Positions 16,478 through 25,413 are shown, counted from the first letter of the stretch. The stretch: DNA of 64,000 bases from Methylocystis bryophila (GCF_027925445.1 NZ_AP027149.1:806001-870000); one strand, 5' to 3'. Numbers and translations: made by a program. The notes: generated from the sequence alone by a model not told the origin.

Positions 16478-17167
16478 ATGGACAAGGCTGCGCCTCCTCT
16501 CGAACTCGTGCTGAGTCTGCACGGCATTGGCACGGGTCCGCCGCGGGCTTCCGCCGACGAGCTCCGGTACTGGTTGTCCGTCGACAGATTCGTGGAATGC
16601 CTGTCTCTGGCCAAGGCGTTCACCTCGCGGACTGGTATTACCGTTCTGGCGACATTCGACGACGGCAACCGCAGCGACCTGCTGGTCGCCGCGCCGTTGC
16701 TGCGTCAGTACGGCGTTCCGGGCGCCTTCTTTGTTTGCGCCGGTCGTATGGGGCAGCCAAATTACCTTGACGCTGACGACGTTCGGGAACTCGTGAAGCA
16801 GGGGTTCGTCGTGGGCAGCCATGGGATGGACCACGTCAGGTGGACGTCGGTGAAGGGTCCCGGCCTGCATCGCGAAATTGTGGAGGCTCGACTGAAGCTC
16901 GAGGAAACGCTCGACCAGGAGATCCCAATCGCCGCGCTGCCCTTCGGAGCCTATAATCGCAGGGTGCTGGCCGCCTTGCGCGACGCCGGGTTTCTGTCGG
17001 TCTTCTGCTCCGACCCCGGGGTTTCGCCGCCGGGCGCCTGGCTGCGTCGCCGCTGGACGCTCAGATGCAGCGAGCGCTTCGATTTCGACAAAATGCTGCT
17101 GCGCTCGGGCGCCTTGAGCCATCGGGCGTCGGTGACGATGAAGGCAATGTTGAAGGCCTGGCGCTGA
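16478..17167 (+). CDS. Polysaccharide deacetylase (NodB homology)
   Basis: 229 residues from ATG 16478. The NodB motif 1 is TFDDGN with Asp61/Asp62, and motif 2 is SHGMDH with His115 and His119, giving the zinc triad; LPFGAYNRRVLAALRDAGF is motif 3 to 4. It has no signal peptide, so it would act in the cytoplasm or on a lipid-linked precursor, as with exopolysaccharide-locus deacetylases. The family removes N- or O-acetyl groups from sugars. It is divergent from the ACP gene and followed, after 264 bp, by the GT26-STAS gene. Confidence 0.85.
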   Translation: MDKAAPPLELVLSLHGIGTGPPRASADELRYWLSVDRFVECLSLAKAFTSRTGITVLATFDDGNRSDLLVAAPLLRQYGVPGAFFVCAGRMGQPNYLDADDVRELVKQGFVVGSHGMDHVRWTSVKGPGLHREIVEARLKLEETLDQEIPIAALPFGAYNRRVLAALRDAGFLSVFCSDPGVSPPGAWLRRRWTLRCSERFDFDKMLLRSGALSHRASVTMKAMLKAWR

Positions 17168-17431
17168 ACGCGCTTTTGGGAGCGGACCTAACATAACTGT
17201 CGCAAATTAAGAGCAATTCTAAAAGCGGGATGGAAAGCGCCGCGGGCGCAGGATCGTCGCCAGCCGCAACAGGTCCCGCCTGATGTGCGGAAAAAGGTTG
17301 ACGAACTTAATCCAATTGCACAGTTTGTATCCGCTGTACTGCGGGGCAGCTGACCAGGATGGCGAACACTCTTAACCAGCTTAAATGAATGAAGTCATGC
17401 CGGACCGCAGTTTTGTGAAGGGAGCCCACGC

Positions 17432-18616
17432 GTGCTAGACGAGAGTGTTTACTCGAACTCATGTATCGACGAGGGCGAAATCGATGATCTTTCGCGAGAA
17501 GTCTATTGCATTCTTGGAATGCCGATTGACGTAATCGACATGCAAGGCGTGTTGTCTCGGATATACCGAGCCGCGGCCAAGAGTTCAGACCTGTTTTTGT
17601 CAACGCCTAATCTTAATTTCTTAGTAAATTTTTATTCTGATCTCGAGTTTCGAGACGCGATGCTGCTCAGCGATCTTTCTCCCGCCGATGGAATGCCGAT
17701 TGTTTGGTTGGCGCGGGTCCTCGGCGTTCCGATTAAGGAGAGAGTCGCCGGATCGGATATTCTCGTCGCCCTCAGAGGCTCGCGCGGACCGGGTCGGCCC
17801 TTGAAGCTCTTTCTGTTCGGCGGCAATGAGGGCGTCGCCGAGGCGGCGTCAGATGCGTTGAACGCGGAGCAAAACGGCGTTGTGTGTGTTGGATGGCATT
17901 TTCCGGGCTATCGTTCTGTAGAAGAACTCGGCGATGATCTCATCATTGACGCGATCAATTCGTCCAAAGCGGATTTTCTCGTGGTTTGCCTTGGCAGCAT
18001 TAAAGGGCAGCTTTGGTTGAAGCGTAACGCGGAGAAAATACGCGTTCCCATTCGCTCACATTTAGGGGCTGCTCTCAATTTTGAAGCGGGTTCCGTGAAG
18101 CGGGCGCCGGCAATCATGAGAGAGCTCGGACTAGAGTGGCTGTGGCGCATAAAGGAAGAGCCATATCTTTGGCGGCGTTATTGTCGTGACGGTGGAGTGT
18201 TGCTATATTTGCTTTGTATCAGGGTTGCACCGTTACTTATATACAAAAAATTAACGATGAAGGACTCAGGCGCGTCGCTGGTTGTGAATCTAGAAATACA
18301 AGATGGCTGCAGCCGGATAAATATTTGCGGGGCAGCAACGAGCAAAAACATAGAAGAGATCATCGAAGCGTTCAGGAAATCATTGTCGAATAGTAAGTAT
18401 ATTGTGATTAATCTGGCTGATATTTCGACTATGGATGCGCGTTTCTTGGGGGCGTTGCTCGTTGTCAGAAAGATGGTCGGGTTGAATGGTTCCGAAATGA
18501 TCTTGACCGGCGTTTCTTCCAAGCTAGAGCGAATCATTCGACTAAACGGCGCAGATTTTTTACTAGCGCCGATCGACAAAAGCAGCGGCGCCAACGAAAA
18601 AGGCGCCGCCGGGTGA
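17432..18616 (+). CDS. WecG/TagA/CpsF glycosyltransferase fused to a STAS domain
   Basis: 394 residues in two domains. Residues about 25-265 are a GT26 transferase: LSTPNLNFLVNFY, LSPADGMPIVWLARVLG, LFLFGG, then LGAALNFEAGSVKRAPAIMR, ELGLEWLWRIKEEPYLWRRY, all landmarks of the family, which adds the second sugar (such as ManNAcA) to an undecaprenyl-linked acceptor. Residues about 285-385 are a STAS domain (VVNLEIQDGCSRINICGAAT; IVINLADISTMDARFLGALL). At the usual phospho-acceptor position the sequence reads DAR instead of DSS, so phosphorylation control is doubtful and the domain may only bind a partner or nucleotide. Start uncertain (GTG 17432 preceded by AGGGAG). The C-terminal half is A/T-richer than the neighbours. 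Confidence 0.85.
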   Translation: MLDESVYSNSCIDEGEIDDLSREVYCILGMPIDVIDMQGVLSRIYRAAAKSSDLFLSTPNLNFLVNFYSDLEFRDAMLLSDLSPADGMPIVWLARVLGVPIKERVAGSDILVALRGSRGPGRPLKLFLFGGNEGVAEAASDALNAEQNGVVCVGWHFPGYRSVEELGDDLIIDAINSSKADFLVVCLGSIKGQLWLKRNAEKIRVPIRSHLGAALNFEAGSVKRAPAIMRELGLEWLWRIKEEPYLWRRYCRDGGVLLYLLCIRVAPLLIYKKLTMKDSGASLVVNLEIQDGCSRINICGAATSKNIEEIIEAFRKSLSNSKYIVINLADISTMDARFLGALLVVRKMVGLNGSEMILTGVSSKLERIIRLNGADFLLAPIDKSSGANEKGAAG

Positions 18617-18807
18617 CGCGTCTGTAGACCAAGCTTTTGGCAGGGGTGGACAGATCGTCAACTTCACCGCGATTATTGCTTCGGCGTTTGCCGAGGAGCC
18701 ATCGGCCGATGGCTCCTTGAGGGCGGCGCCGGTCGGTTCGTGGACGTCGCAGATCGCCCCGCGCCGTTTTTCCTTCGCTGACGGCCGGTTTCAAGTGGAG
18801 AAGCGTA

Positions 18808-20502
18808 ATGCTCGGGACCCCAATGCGCAGCACGGCAGCCCGCGCGCTCGTGGATCAATTGATGATCCATGGCGTCGACCATGTCTTTTGCGTCCCGGGA
18901 GAAAGCTTTCTCTCGGTCCTCGACGCGCTTTACGAGCGTTCGCTTGCGACCACGATCTTTCGCAATGAGGGCGGCGCCTCAATGGCCGCTGAGGCCTACG
19001 CCAAGGCGACGGGACGCCCGGGAGTGTGTTTCGTCACGCGCGGGCCGGGCGCGGCCAACGCCTTTGCGGGCGTCCATGTCGCCCGGCACGATTCCGATCC
19101 GCTTATTCTTTTCATAGGACAGGTCAAACGCTCGGTGAAGGATCGAGAGGCATTTCAGGAAGTGGATTATCGCGCGATGTTCGGCGGTCACACCAAATGG
19201 ACAGCGGAAATCGACGACTCCCGCAGAATTCCCGAATATCTTTCTCACGCATTTCAGGTCGCCTGTTCGGGACGGCCGGGGCCAGTGGTGCTCTCCCTTC
19301 CATGCGACATGCTCGAAGAAGAGGTCGCCGCGAGCTTCACCCCCCGCTACTTGGAAATCGAAACGGCTCCGGCTTCCGAGGACATGGCGAGATTGGCGGC
19401 CCTGATCGAGCAATCCGTCAGGCCAGCGCTGGTTCTGGGAGGGACGCGGTGGGACGAGGGCTCTCGCGCGCAGGTTCGGGAGTTCGCGGAGGCTTTCGAT
19501 CTGCCTGTCGCGACGAGCTACAGGCGCGCGCCTTTGTTCGACGCCTTGCATCGCTGCTACGTTGGGGATCTCGGTCTCAACGCCAATCCTAGCCTCGTCG
19601 AGCGGCTAAGGAACAGCGACCTCGTCATCGTCTTGGGAGGTCGGCTCGGAGAGATCCCGTCCCAGGGCTATCGCTTATTTGATATTCCCACGCCTCAGAC
19701 CGCCTTCGTGCATGTCTTTCCGCAGCCGGAGGAATTCGGGCGAGTCTACGCGCCGACGCTCGCCATTCATTCCTCGCCGCGGGCCTTCGCAAGGGCTTTG
19801 CGCGAGTTGACGCCGCCGACGTCGCGGCCTTGGCGGGACGAAACCGCCCGCGCACACGAGGAGTATCTCCGGTTTTCGTCGTCGTTTGCGCCGTCGGGCG
19901 ACGTCGACCTCGCGCGCGTCATAATCTGGTTGCGCGAGAACATCCCGGCAGAGGCTGTTATTTGCAATGGCGCCGGAAATTACGCCTCCTGGCTCCATCG
20001 CTACTATCGCTTCCGCCGCTTCGCCACACATATTGCGCCCACCTCGGCGACGATGGGCTATGGCGTTCCCGCGGCGATCGCCCTGCAGCGTCTTCATCCG
20101 GAGAGACTGATTGTCTCGCTCGCCGGCGACGGCGATTTTCTCATGAACGGGCAAGAGTTCGCGACGGCGGCGCAATATCGCCTGCCGATCGTTTTCATCA
20201 TTTGCGACAATGCCAGCTATGGCACGATCAGAATGCATCAGGAGGCGAATTTTCCCGGTCGCGTGATCGGCACGGACTTGCTCAATCCCGATTTTGCGTC
20301 CTATGCGCGCGCCTTCGGCGGATGGGGAGCCTTGATCGAGCGCACCGATGATTTCCCGAGCGCTTTCGCTCAGGCGCGCGAGTCCGGGCTGCCGTCGATC
20401 CTTCACCTTAAAATTGATCCTGACCGCATCACGCCGACGGCGACGCTCTCGGACATTCGCAGAGCAGCGTTGTCGCGGCTTCAATCCGCCGCGGTGGAGT
20501 GA
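18808..20502 (+). CDS. Thiamine-diphosphate-dependent enzyme (acetolactate-synthase-like)
   Basis: 564 residues from ATG 18808, with GGAGAAG five bases upstream. Three domains in the usual order: N-terminal PYR domain with FCVPGESFLSVLDAL and the catalytic glutamate in FRNEGGASMAAEAYAKATG; central domain with VLGGTRWDEG; C-terminal PP domain with the ThDP motif GDGDFLMNGQEFATAAQYRL then CDNASYG. Close in plan to IlvB and to glyoxylate carboligase/oxalyl-CoA decarboxylase, but no small regulatory subunit follows. The substrate cannot be read from sequence. In this neighbourhood it might make a branched or keto precursor for the modified glycan or lipid; that is an inference from position only. 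Confidence 0.8.
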   Translation: MLGTPMRSTAARALVDQLMIHGVDHVFCVPGESFLSVLDALYERSLATTIFRNEGGASMAAEAYAKATGRPGVCFVTRGPGAANAFAGVHVARHDSDPLILFIGQVKRSVKDREAFQEVDYRAMFGGHTKWTAEIDDSRRIPEYLSHAFQVACSGRPGPVVLSLPCDMLEEEVAASFTPRYLEIETAPASEDMARLAALIEQSVRPALVLGGTRWDEGSRAQVREFAEAFDLPVATSYRRAPLFDALHRCYVGDLGLNANPSLVERLRNSDLVIVLGGRLGEIPSQGYRLFDIPTPQTAFVHVFPQPEEFGRVYAPTLAIHSSPRAFARALRELTPPTSRPWRDETARAHEEYLRFSSSFAPSGDVDLARVIIWLRENIPAEAVICNGAGNYASWLHRYYRFRRFATHIAPTSATMGYGVPAAIALQRLHPERLIVSLAGDGDFLMNGQEFATAAQYRLPIVFIICDNASYGTIRMHQEANFPGRVIGTDLLNPDFASYARAFGGWGALIERTDDFPSAFAQARESGLPSILHLKIDPDRITPTATLSDIRRAALSRLQSAAVE

Positions 20503-20708
20503 GCTCTCGGCAAGGGCTGGGATCCAGCATTCCACTTTCTGTTCGCGCTCAAGCGCTTTTCTGTGACAGGCGCCGGCCGGCGCAGAGGGGACAACAGGAG
20601 AAGGACAGAACCACGACCTTGACGACCGCCTGAACATAGAATTATAATTTCGCTGACGCGGCGTTGATTAACATCGACCACATTTGCGTTAGAAATATGT
20701 GAATACTG

Positions 20709-21587
20709 ATGACAAACGAAGGGATCTCAACCGTTCGATGCCGTCAAATTCGGGACGAGGATATTGCCGCCATTGTTGAGTTGCTAACGCATGGCTTTCC
20801 ACGAACGACCAGGGAGCACTGGTCTCGCGGTTTGAAAAGATTATCCGAGCGCGAAAGCGTGGCTCCCTATCCGAAATATGGATATTTGTTGGAGGGCGGC
20901 GCCGGTCTAATAGGTGTGATCCTTCTGATTTTCTCCGTTCGCCAAGGAGAAGAGGGAAGCTACACGATATGTAATCTTTCCAGCTGGTATGTCGATCCGG
21001 AGTATCGTGGCTATGCGTCACTGCTCATTGCTGCGGCGGTTCGGCACAAGACGGTCACCTATGTGAACGTTTCCCCAGCTCTTCACACCTGGCGGACCAT
21101 AGAGGCGCAAGGGTTCCGGCGCTACAGCGACGGAATGTTCGTGTCCCTTCCCGCGCTCGGCGGAGCCGCTCCCCGGGTGAGCGTGGAGACATTCGATCCT
21201 CGCCGGGACTATAAAAACATCCTGAGCGCTGCGGAATACGAGCTCATCGCGGCGCATGTCGATTACGGCTGTGTGGCGCTCATCGCGATGGAGGCTGGCC
21301 TGGGGCATCCATTCGTCTTCGTCCGGCGCCAGCGCCTGAGAGGTTTCGTCCCCAACCACCAGCTTTGTTACTGCCGAGACGTCGCTGATTTTCCTCGTTT
21401 CTCCGGTCCTTTGGGACGGGCTTTGATCATGCGCGGCGTGTTTTTGGTTCTGGTGGACGCGCGCGCTCCCTTGCGCGGTCTGCCGGGCCTGTATTTTGCC
21501 GACTGCCGTCCGAATTATTTCAAGGGCCCTCATGAGCCGGCGATCGGCGATCTCGCCTTCACCGAAGCTGTCCTGTTCGGCCTATGA
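20709..21587 (+). CDS. GNAT-like acyltransferase, paralogue 2
   Basis: 292 residues, paralogous to the gene at 1093-1980: GYLLEGGAGLIGVILLIFS, CNLSSWYVDPEYRGYASLLI, HTWRTIEAQGFRRYS and the closing YFKGPHEPAIGDLAFTEAVL all recur. WYVDPEYRGYASLLI is a clear GNAT motif A (R/Q-x-x-G/A acyl-CoA loop). It follows the thiamine enzyme after 206 bp. It probably transfers an acyl group, perhaps from the local ACP or CoA, to a sugar or amino acid; acceptor unknown. Confidence 0.75.
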   Translation: MTNEGISTVRCRQIRDEDIAAIVELLTHGFPRTTREHWSRGLKRLSERESVAPYPKYGYLLEGGAGLIGVILLIFSVRQGEEGSYTICNLSSWYVDPEYRGYASLLIAAAVRHKTVTYVNVSPALHTWRTIEAQGFRRYSDGMFVSLPALGGAAPRVSVETFDPRRDYKNILSAAEYELIAAHVDYGCVALIAMEAGLGHPFVFVRRQRLRGFVPNHQLCYCRDVADFPRFSGPLGRALIMRGVFLVLVDARAPLRGLPGLYFADCRPNYFKGPHEPAIGDLAFTEAVLFGL

Positions 21588-21621
21588 GCCCGTCGACCCG
21601 CGCCGGTTTGAGACCCGCCTA

Positions 21622-21738
21622 GATCACGCTGCGTCGCGGCAGGATCGCCTGAACGCAGAAGACGTGGTCGCGTCAGAAAGTTTAGAGCGCGAGCTGTGCG
21701 GAAAACCGGTTTCCACTTGTTCGCGTCGCGCTCCAGAG
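21622..21738. repeat. Dispersed palindromic repeat, family A, copy 3
   Basis: GATCACGCTGCGTCGCGG, GAACGCAG, TTTAGAGCGCGAGCTGTGCG, AAAACCGGTTTCCACTTGTT and TCGCGTCGCGCTCC, in the same order as copies 1 and 2. It starts 35 bases after GNAT paralogue 2 and ends just before the stop of the next minus-strand gene, so it sits between two convergent genes and may serve as a bidirectional terminator. Confidence 0.7.
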
Positions 21739-21748
21739 CGACGCCCGG

Positions 21749-22432
21749 TCAGTTTTTCAATTCCGGGGCCGCCTCGACCAGCATTTGTCCGAAGGCCGTC
21801 CAGAGATCGAAAACCTCCGCAGTTGGGCTGAGGAACCGACACAGGCTGCCGTGGCCCAGCTCTGGATCGCTGTCCAAAGTAATGTGCCCGTCCAGAAAAT
21901 GCTTGAATGCTTTGAGCAAGGGGGTGTCCCAATGCTGCGCCTTGAGAATGCTGCGAAACACTTGCTCGAGCCCCCCGTCTTCGTAGGTGGGGAGGCTGAC
22001 TGCCCGTGTGGCCGGGTCCATGGAGCGGCTCAGAATGAGATAGGCTTTGCCGATGGATTCGAGCCGAAGCCGCTCAGTCTGTTCAATTGGCGTGAGCTCG
22101 AGGGTTCTGCGCATGAACTCGCAGTGATCGACTCGTTCATTGGTTTCGACGACCCCGGGATAGGGTGAGAGGTTATCCGTATCTCGCTCGCCTCGATCCA
22201 ATTCCTCAAGGTTTTTGTCATTCGGGTACAAGATGCGCGCAAGGCCGACTGTCTCGCAGAATTGGATCGAGAAAAAGTAATAGACCCAAGCAATGCTCGT
22301 CAGTCCTTCCTGGGAAAGGTTGCTCCAATGCAAATTACAAATCGTCTTGATGACGTCTCGATATGCATTAACTTTAGCCTCGTTCGAGGCTTGCGAGACG
22401 CCTTTTTCCATAGACAACTGATGAGAGCTCAT
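21749..22432 (-). CDS. Heme-oxygenase-like fold protein (putative)
   Basis: 227 residues from ATG 22432, with GGGGGA about seven bases upstream; the frame is open to 22462. Almost entirely helical by eye. VDHCEFMRRTLELTPIEQTE and, near the C-terminus, FKHFLDGHITLDSDPELGHG recall the iron-containing oxygenase-like proteins with a heme-oxygenase fold, where E/H/D residues on two helices hold a di-iron site. Candidate ligands are His and Asp/Glu in HFLDGHITLDSDPELGH. These enzymes often process fatty acids, amino acids or amines in specialised pathways. The family assignment is tentative; the sequence is clearly a real protein by composition. Confidence 0.5.
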   Translation of the reverse strand: MSSHQLSMEKGVSQASNEAKVNAYRDVIKTICNLHWSNLSQEGLTSIAWVYYFFSIQFCETVGLARILYPNDKNLEELDRGERDTDNLSPYPGVVETNERVDHCEFMRRTLELTPIEQTERLRLESIGKAYLILSRSMDPATRAVSLPTYEDGGLEQVFRSILKAQHWDTPLLKAFKHFLDGHITLDSDPELGHGSLCRFLSPTAEVFDLWTAFGQMLVEAAPELKN

Positions 22433-23018
22433 CGCCATCCCCCAGACTGCAGCCCAATACAATCCGCACCCGACTCACATAAACTCGAGAATTTCATGGC
22501 GCTGGATTGATTGGCGTCACGTTGCTCAGCCAAGCCTCACTCATGCTTGGCGAGTATCGATCACGAGCTTGACGCTTATCGTAGGCAATTTCTAATCACC
22601 CGCATGATGAGATGTCAAGATAGCACCGTCATAGGTATAAATACGCGGCAAATGTAATAAGTATGGTTGCGGGGGCTAAGTAGCGCCTTACAATGATTTA
22701 TTCCATTTGATTAAAGGATTGGCCGTCTTCTTTGTTGGTTCTTTAAGGCGGGACTCGCGATGGGCCTCGACTCCCCTGCGAAGACCTCTTCGTTGGGTCG
22801 TCGCTGAAAAAGGGCAATCTGCGCCGCGGGTTTTGGCGATCGCCGACGACAGCCTGTGATATGCTATATTTTCCGCAAGTCTCGATTCGAGGGCAGGCAA
22901 AAGTCGCGCCCTACCCTGCCGCCATTGGGTCGGTTCGTGCTGCGAGGGAACGGCTCCGGCAAGGCCTCGAAATTGCGGCGCCAACCGCTGAGTCAGGTGG
23001 GAGAAGGAGGGCAACACA
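22433..23018. other. Intergenic region between divergent genes
   Basis: 586 bases upstream of both the heme-oxygenase-like gene (minus) and the methyltransferase (plus). 22540-22700 is AT-rich (for example GGTATAAATACGCGGCAAAT near 22636), a likely promoter zone. No ORF with protein-like composition is seen. Confidence 0.45.
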
Positions 23019-23684
23019 GTGTCGAGCGGCTATTTTGAATTCACCCGGAGCGAGATCGCCCCTCTCTTACCCCAAACGGCGTCGCGCATCCTGGACGTGG
23101 GTTGCGGAGCTGGCGCCACGAGCCTTTGGCTCAAAACGAAATATCCCGACGCGAGGCTGACAGGAATTGAGGTCAATCCCGAGCTGCGACCGGAGCTGGA
23201 GAAAAAGCTCGACGAGGTTCATATCGTTGATTTGAACTCGACAATGCCGTCATTCGAAGCGCCGGATCTTGTATTGTTTCTCGATGTTTTGGAGCACCTT
23301 GCAAATCCGAAGGAAGTGCTGCGAAGAATGCTTGGTAAATTTAGCCGAGATGTTACCGTCATCGTGTCCCTGCCGAACATTGCACACGCTTCCGTCTCGA
23401 TCCCATTGTTTTTTCAGGGTCGTTTTGACTATGCCGACGCGGGCATTCTGGATCGCACGCACCTTACCTTCTTTTATCGCGACAGCGCGGTCGCCCTTCT
23501 CAATGAAGCGGGGCTCAAAGTCAGTCACGGATTGGAAGCCGGATTTAGCGGGCCAAAATCCCGCCTGCTCGATCGATTGACCTTTGGTCGCCTCCGCGAT
23601 CGTTTGGCGAAGCAATATATAATGTGCGCTCAGATCATGCCCATCGGCCACAGACAAGGCCCCATCGTTTGGAGCCCGGTCTGA
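23019..23684 (+). CDS. Class I SAM-dependent methyltransferase
   Basis: 221 residues from GTG 23019, fixed by the near-perfect AGAAGGAGG at 23001-23010. Motif I is ILDVGCGAGATSLWLK, motif II has the acidic GIEVNPE, and LVLFLDVLEHLANPKEVLRR is the post-II/III segment of the UbiG/BioC/glycan-associated methyltransferases. Its length and DRTHLTFFYRDSAVALLNEAG are typical of small methyltransferases beside glycosyltransferases, which modify terminal sugars or lipids. The convergent neighbour is a GT2 enzyme. Confidence 0.85.
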   Translation: MSSGYFEFTRSEIAPLLPQTASRILDVGCGAGATSLWLKTKYPDARLTGIEVNPELRPELEKKLDEVHIVDLNSTMPSFEAPDLVLFLDVLEHLANPKEVLRRMLGKFSRDVTVIVSLPNIAHASVSIPLFFQGRFDYADAGILDRTHLTFFYRDSAVALLNEAGLKVSHGLEAGFSGPKSRLLDRLTFGRLRDRLAKQYIMCAQIMPIGHRQGPIVWSPV

Positions 23685-23729
23685 CGGCGTCTGGCTGTCA
23701 GGCTTCCTTGATGCTCCCACCGAGGCTTG

Positions 23730-23784
23730 GCGCGTTTCCCTTTCCCGCTCGAACGGAATTGTTTGAGCGACAAGGACTCGCGCC
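23730..23784. repeat. Dispersed repeat, family B, copy 2
   Basis: GGCGCGTTTCCCTTTCCCGC, TCGAACGGAATTGTTTGAGC, GACAAGGACTCGCGCC. It matches 6724-6771 and 30059-30106 and lies in the gap between the convergent methyltransferase and GT2 genes, just outside the stop codon of the latter. Confidence 0.6.
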
Positions 23785-24711
23785 TTAGACGTAGCTCTTC
23801 TCTTTGGGTCTAAGGATCCAAAGCAGTTTGCCGGCGCCCGCCGCAATCGTGATCACCTGCTCTTTCGCCTTTGAGGAGCGCGCGACCGACCAATAGGCGG
23901 CTCCGATCGCGCCCAGCAGAATCTGAGCGCCGCCGCTCGCCATCAAAAACACGATGCGGAGCTTGTCGGCCAAGGTGCCTTCAATGAGCACCCAACATCT
24001 TATCTGACCATTTCGAAATCTACGCTTCAGGAGATACGCAAAGTTGCAGCGCGTCGCGGGAGTCCTCTCTCGAACGCAGGCCTCAGGCGCCCATACGAAT
24101 CGATGGCCGCGATTCACGAGATCTTTGAGCAGCATGATGTCTTCACCGCCGCTGGCGTTGAAACGGTCCTGAAACGGATTTTCAATACTGAAGCATCGTG
24201 CCTTGACAAAGCATGAATTGCCTGTGCCTAGCTGGTAGTATCGGTTCGATATGTCCTCGCCAGTCGTCGCATGCACGCGCCTACGATAGAAATGCCTGGC
24301 GTATTCCTGCAATTCAAAGTGTTCGGTTTCAAATTCCGGCTCAACGGCCCCGAAGGCTGCGTCCGAACCGGTCGTTGTCAGCGCTTCGCACAGCTTGGAA
24401 AGCCAGACCGGTTCGGCGACCTCGTCATCGTCAAGAAAGGCAATGAATTCTCCCCGACTTTCGCTTACCGCCCGATTTCGGGCGTTCGACAAGCCTGGAA
24501 TCGGACTGTGAACATAGCGCACGAGATTGCCGTGCGCCTCGCAGACGTCACGGGCTGAACCATCTGAGCTGTTGTCGATAACGACGATCTCAATATCCAG
24601 TCCGGGAGGCAAAAGCTGCGCTTCGACACTCTCGATCGCATCATGGAGCAGCTTGGGCCTATCCTTGGTGGGTATCGCGACCGACACAAGCTTTGGCAGA
24701 TCAGTTTTCAT
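23785..24711 (-). CDS. GT2-family glycosyltransferase
   Basis: 308 residues: VSVAIPTKDRPKLLHDAIES at the N-terminus, VVIDNSSDGS, PGLSNARNRAVSESRGEFIA, the metal-binding FLDDDEVAEP (DxD) and, near 170, FNASGGEDIMLLKDLVNRGH, the ED acceptor motif. A hydrophobic stretch near the C-terminus (IVFLMASGGAQILLGAIGAA) suggests membrane association. Annotated relatives make exopolysaccharide or O-antigen. It is convergent with the methyltransferase gene. Confidence 0.85.
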   Translation of the reverse strand: MKTDLPKLVSVAIPTKDRPKLLHDAIESVEAQLLPPGLDIEIVVIDNSSDGSARDVCEAHGNLVRYVHSPIPGLSNARNRAVSESRGEFIAFLDDDEVAEPVWLSKLCEALTTTGSDAAFGAVEPEFETEHFELQEYARHFYRRRVHATTGEDISNRYYQLGTGNSCFVKARCFSIENPFQDRFNASGGEDIMLLKDLVNRGHRFVWAPEACVRERTPATRCNFAYLLKRRFRNGQIRCWVLIEGTLADKLRIVFLMASGGAQILLGAIGAAYWSVARSSKAKEQVITIAAGAGKLLWILRPKEKSYV

Positions 24712-25413
24712 CGCCCGATCCCATTTTGTTTGCGATCACTGTTGGATTTTCTGAGGCGCGCCTGAATCACTCAATGGCGAACAGGTCTGTCTTCCCATGG
24801 GCCTGCGCCGCAGTTGCATGAATGGAGGCGTTGGCGTTGGGAGAGATTGGGTCGCGGGGACTCAGTGATGCCTCGTCGAGCGACATGATCCTATCCCATA
24901 TTGCTGCGAGGACTGATTTGATGCGAAGGGCAACCAAGGCCAGAGAAGCAGATTGGCGCGTCTTTGCCAAGATCTTTGAGAATAGTTTGGAACAGAAAGC
25001 CGACTCTCGACATGAGGCGTAGGGATTTTCTAGCGGAGAGCCTCGAGGCGCTCCCTGAGATTGAGGAAATTTCGCGGCGAAGAAAATTCGCAAGGCGCCG
25101 CCGCCTTGGCCCGCTTGCTCGCCCTTTCAGCGCTTCGCTCCAAAAACGGACAGCTGTTTGCCACAATTCTGCCATAATCCTAGAATATATACGTACATTA
25201 AGTAATTATACGGATTGGCAAATCAATCATGTCTATACCATTTGAGTTTAAGTCATATAGGTGGCTCACGGTCAGGGAGGTCGGATACGGCTTTGCGATG
25301 ACTCGACACAGCGCCCCGCATTGGGCCGGTCAGCCCAGCTCATACCGGCGATCTTTGTCTCAATTATCTCTTTCGCACCCTGCGATGCTGGTTTTCCCAC
25401 AAAAGGGAAGGCA
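24712..25413. other. Intergenic region, no gene seen
   Basis: 702 bases. Several frames are open (for example 24767-25093 minus and 24822-25022 plus) but none has a ribosome site together with protein-like composition. 25160-25260 is strikingly AT-rich for this genome, with ATTAAGTAATTATACGG near 25197, a probable promoter region. Possibly a decayed gene at the right edge of the accessory region. Confidence 0.4.

Noticed and set aside
24767..25093. 108-codon minus-strand frame and the 66-codon plus-strand frame at 24822
   Set aside because: They overlap each other, lack ribosome sites and show no protein-like pattern.
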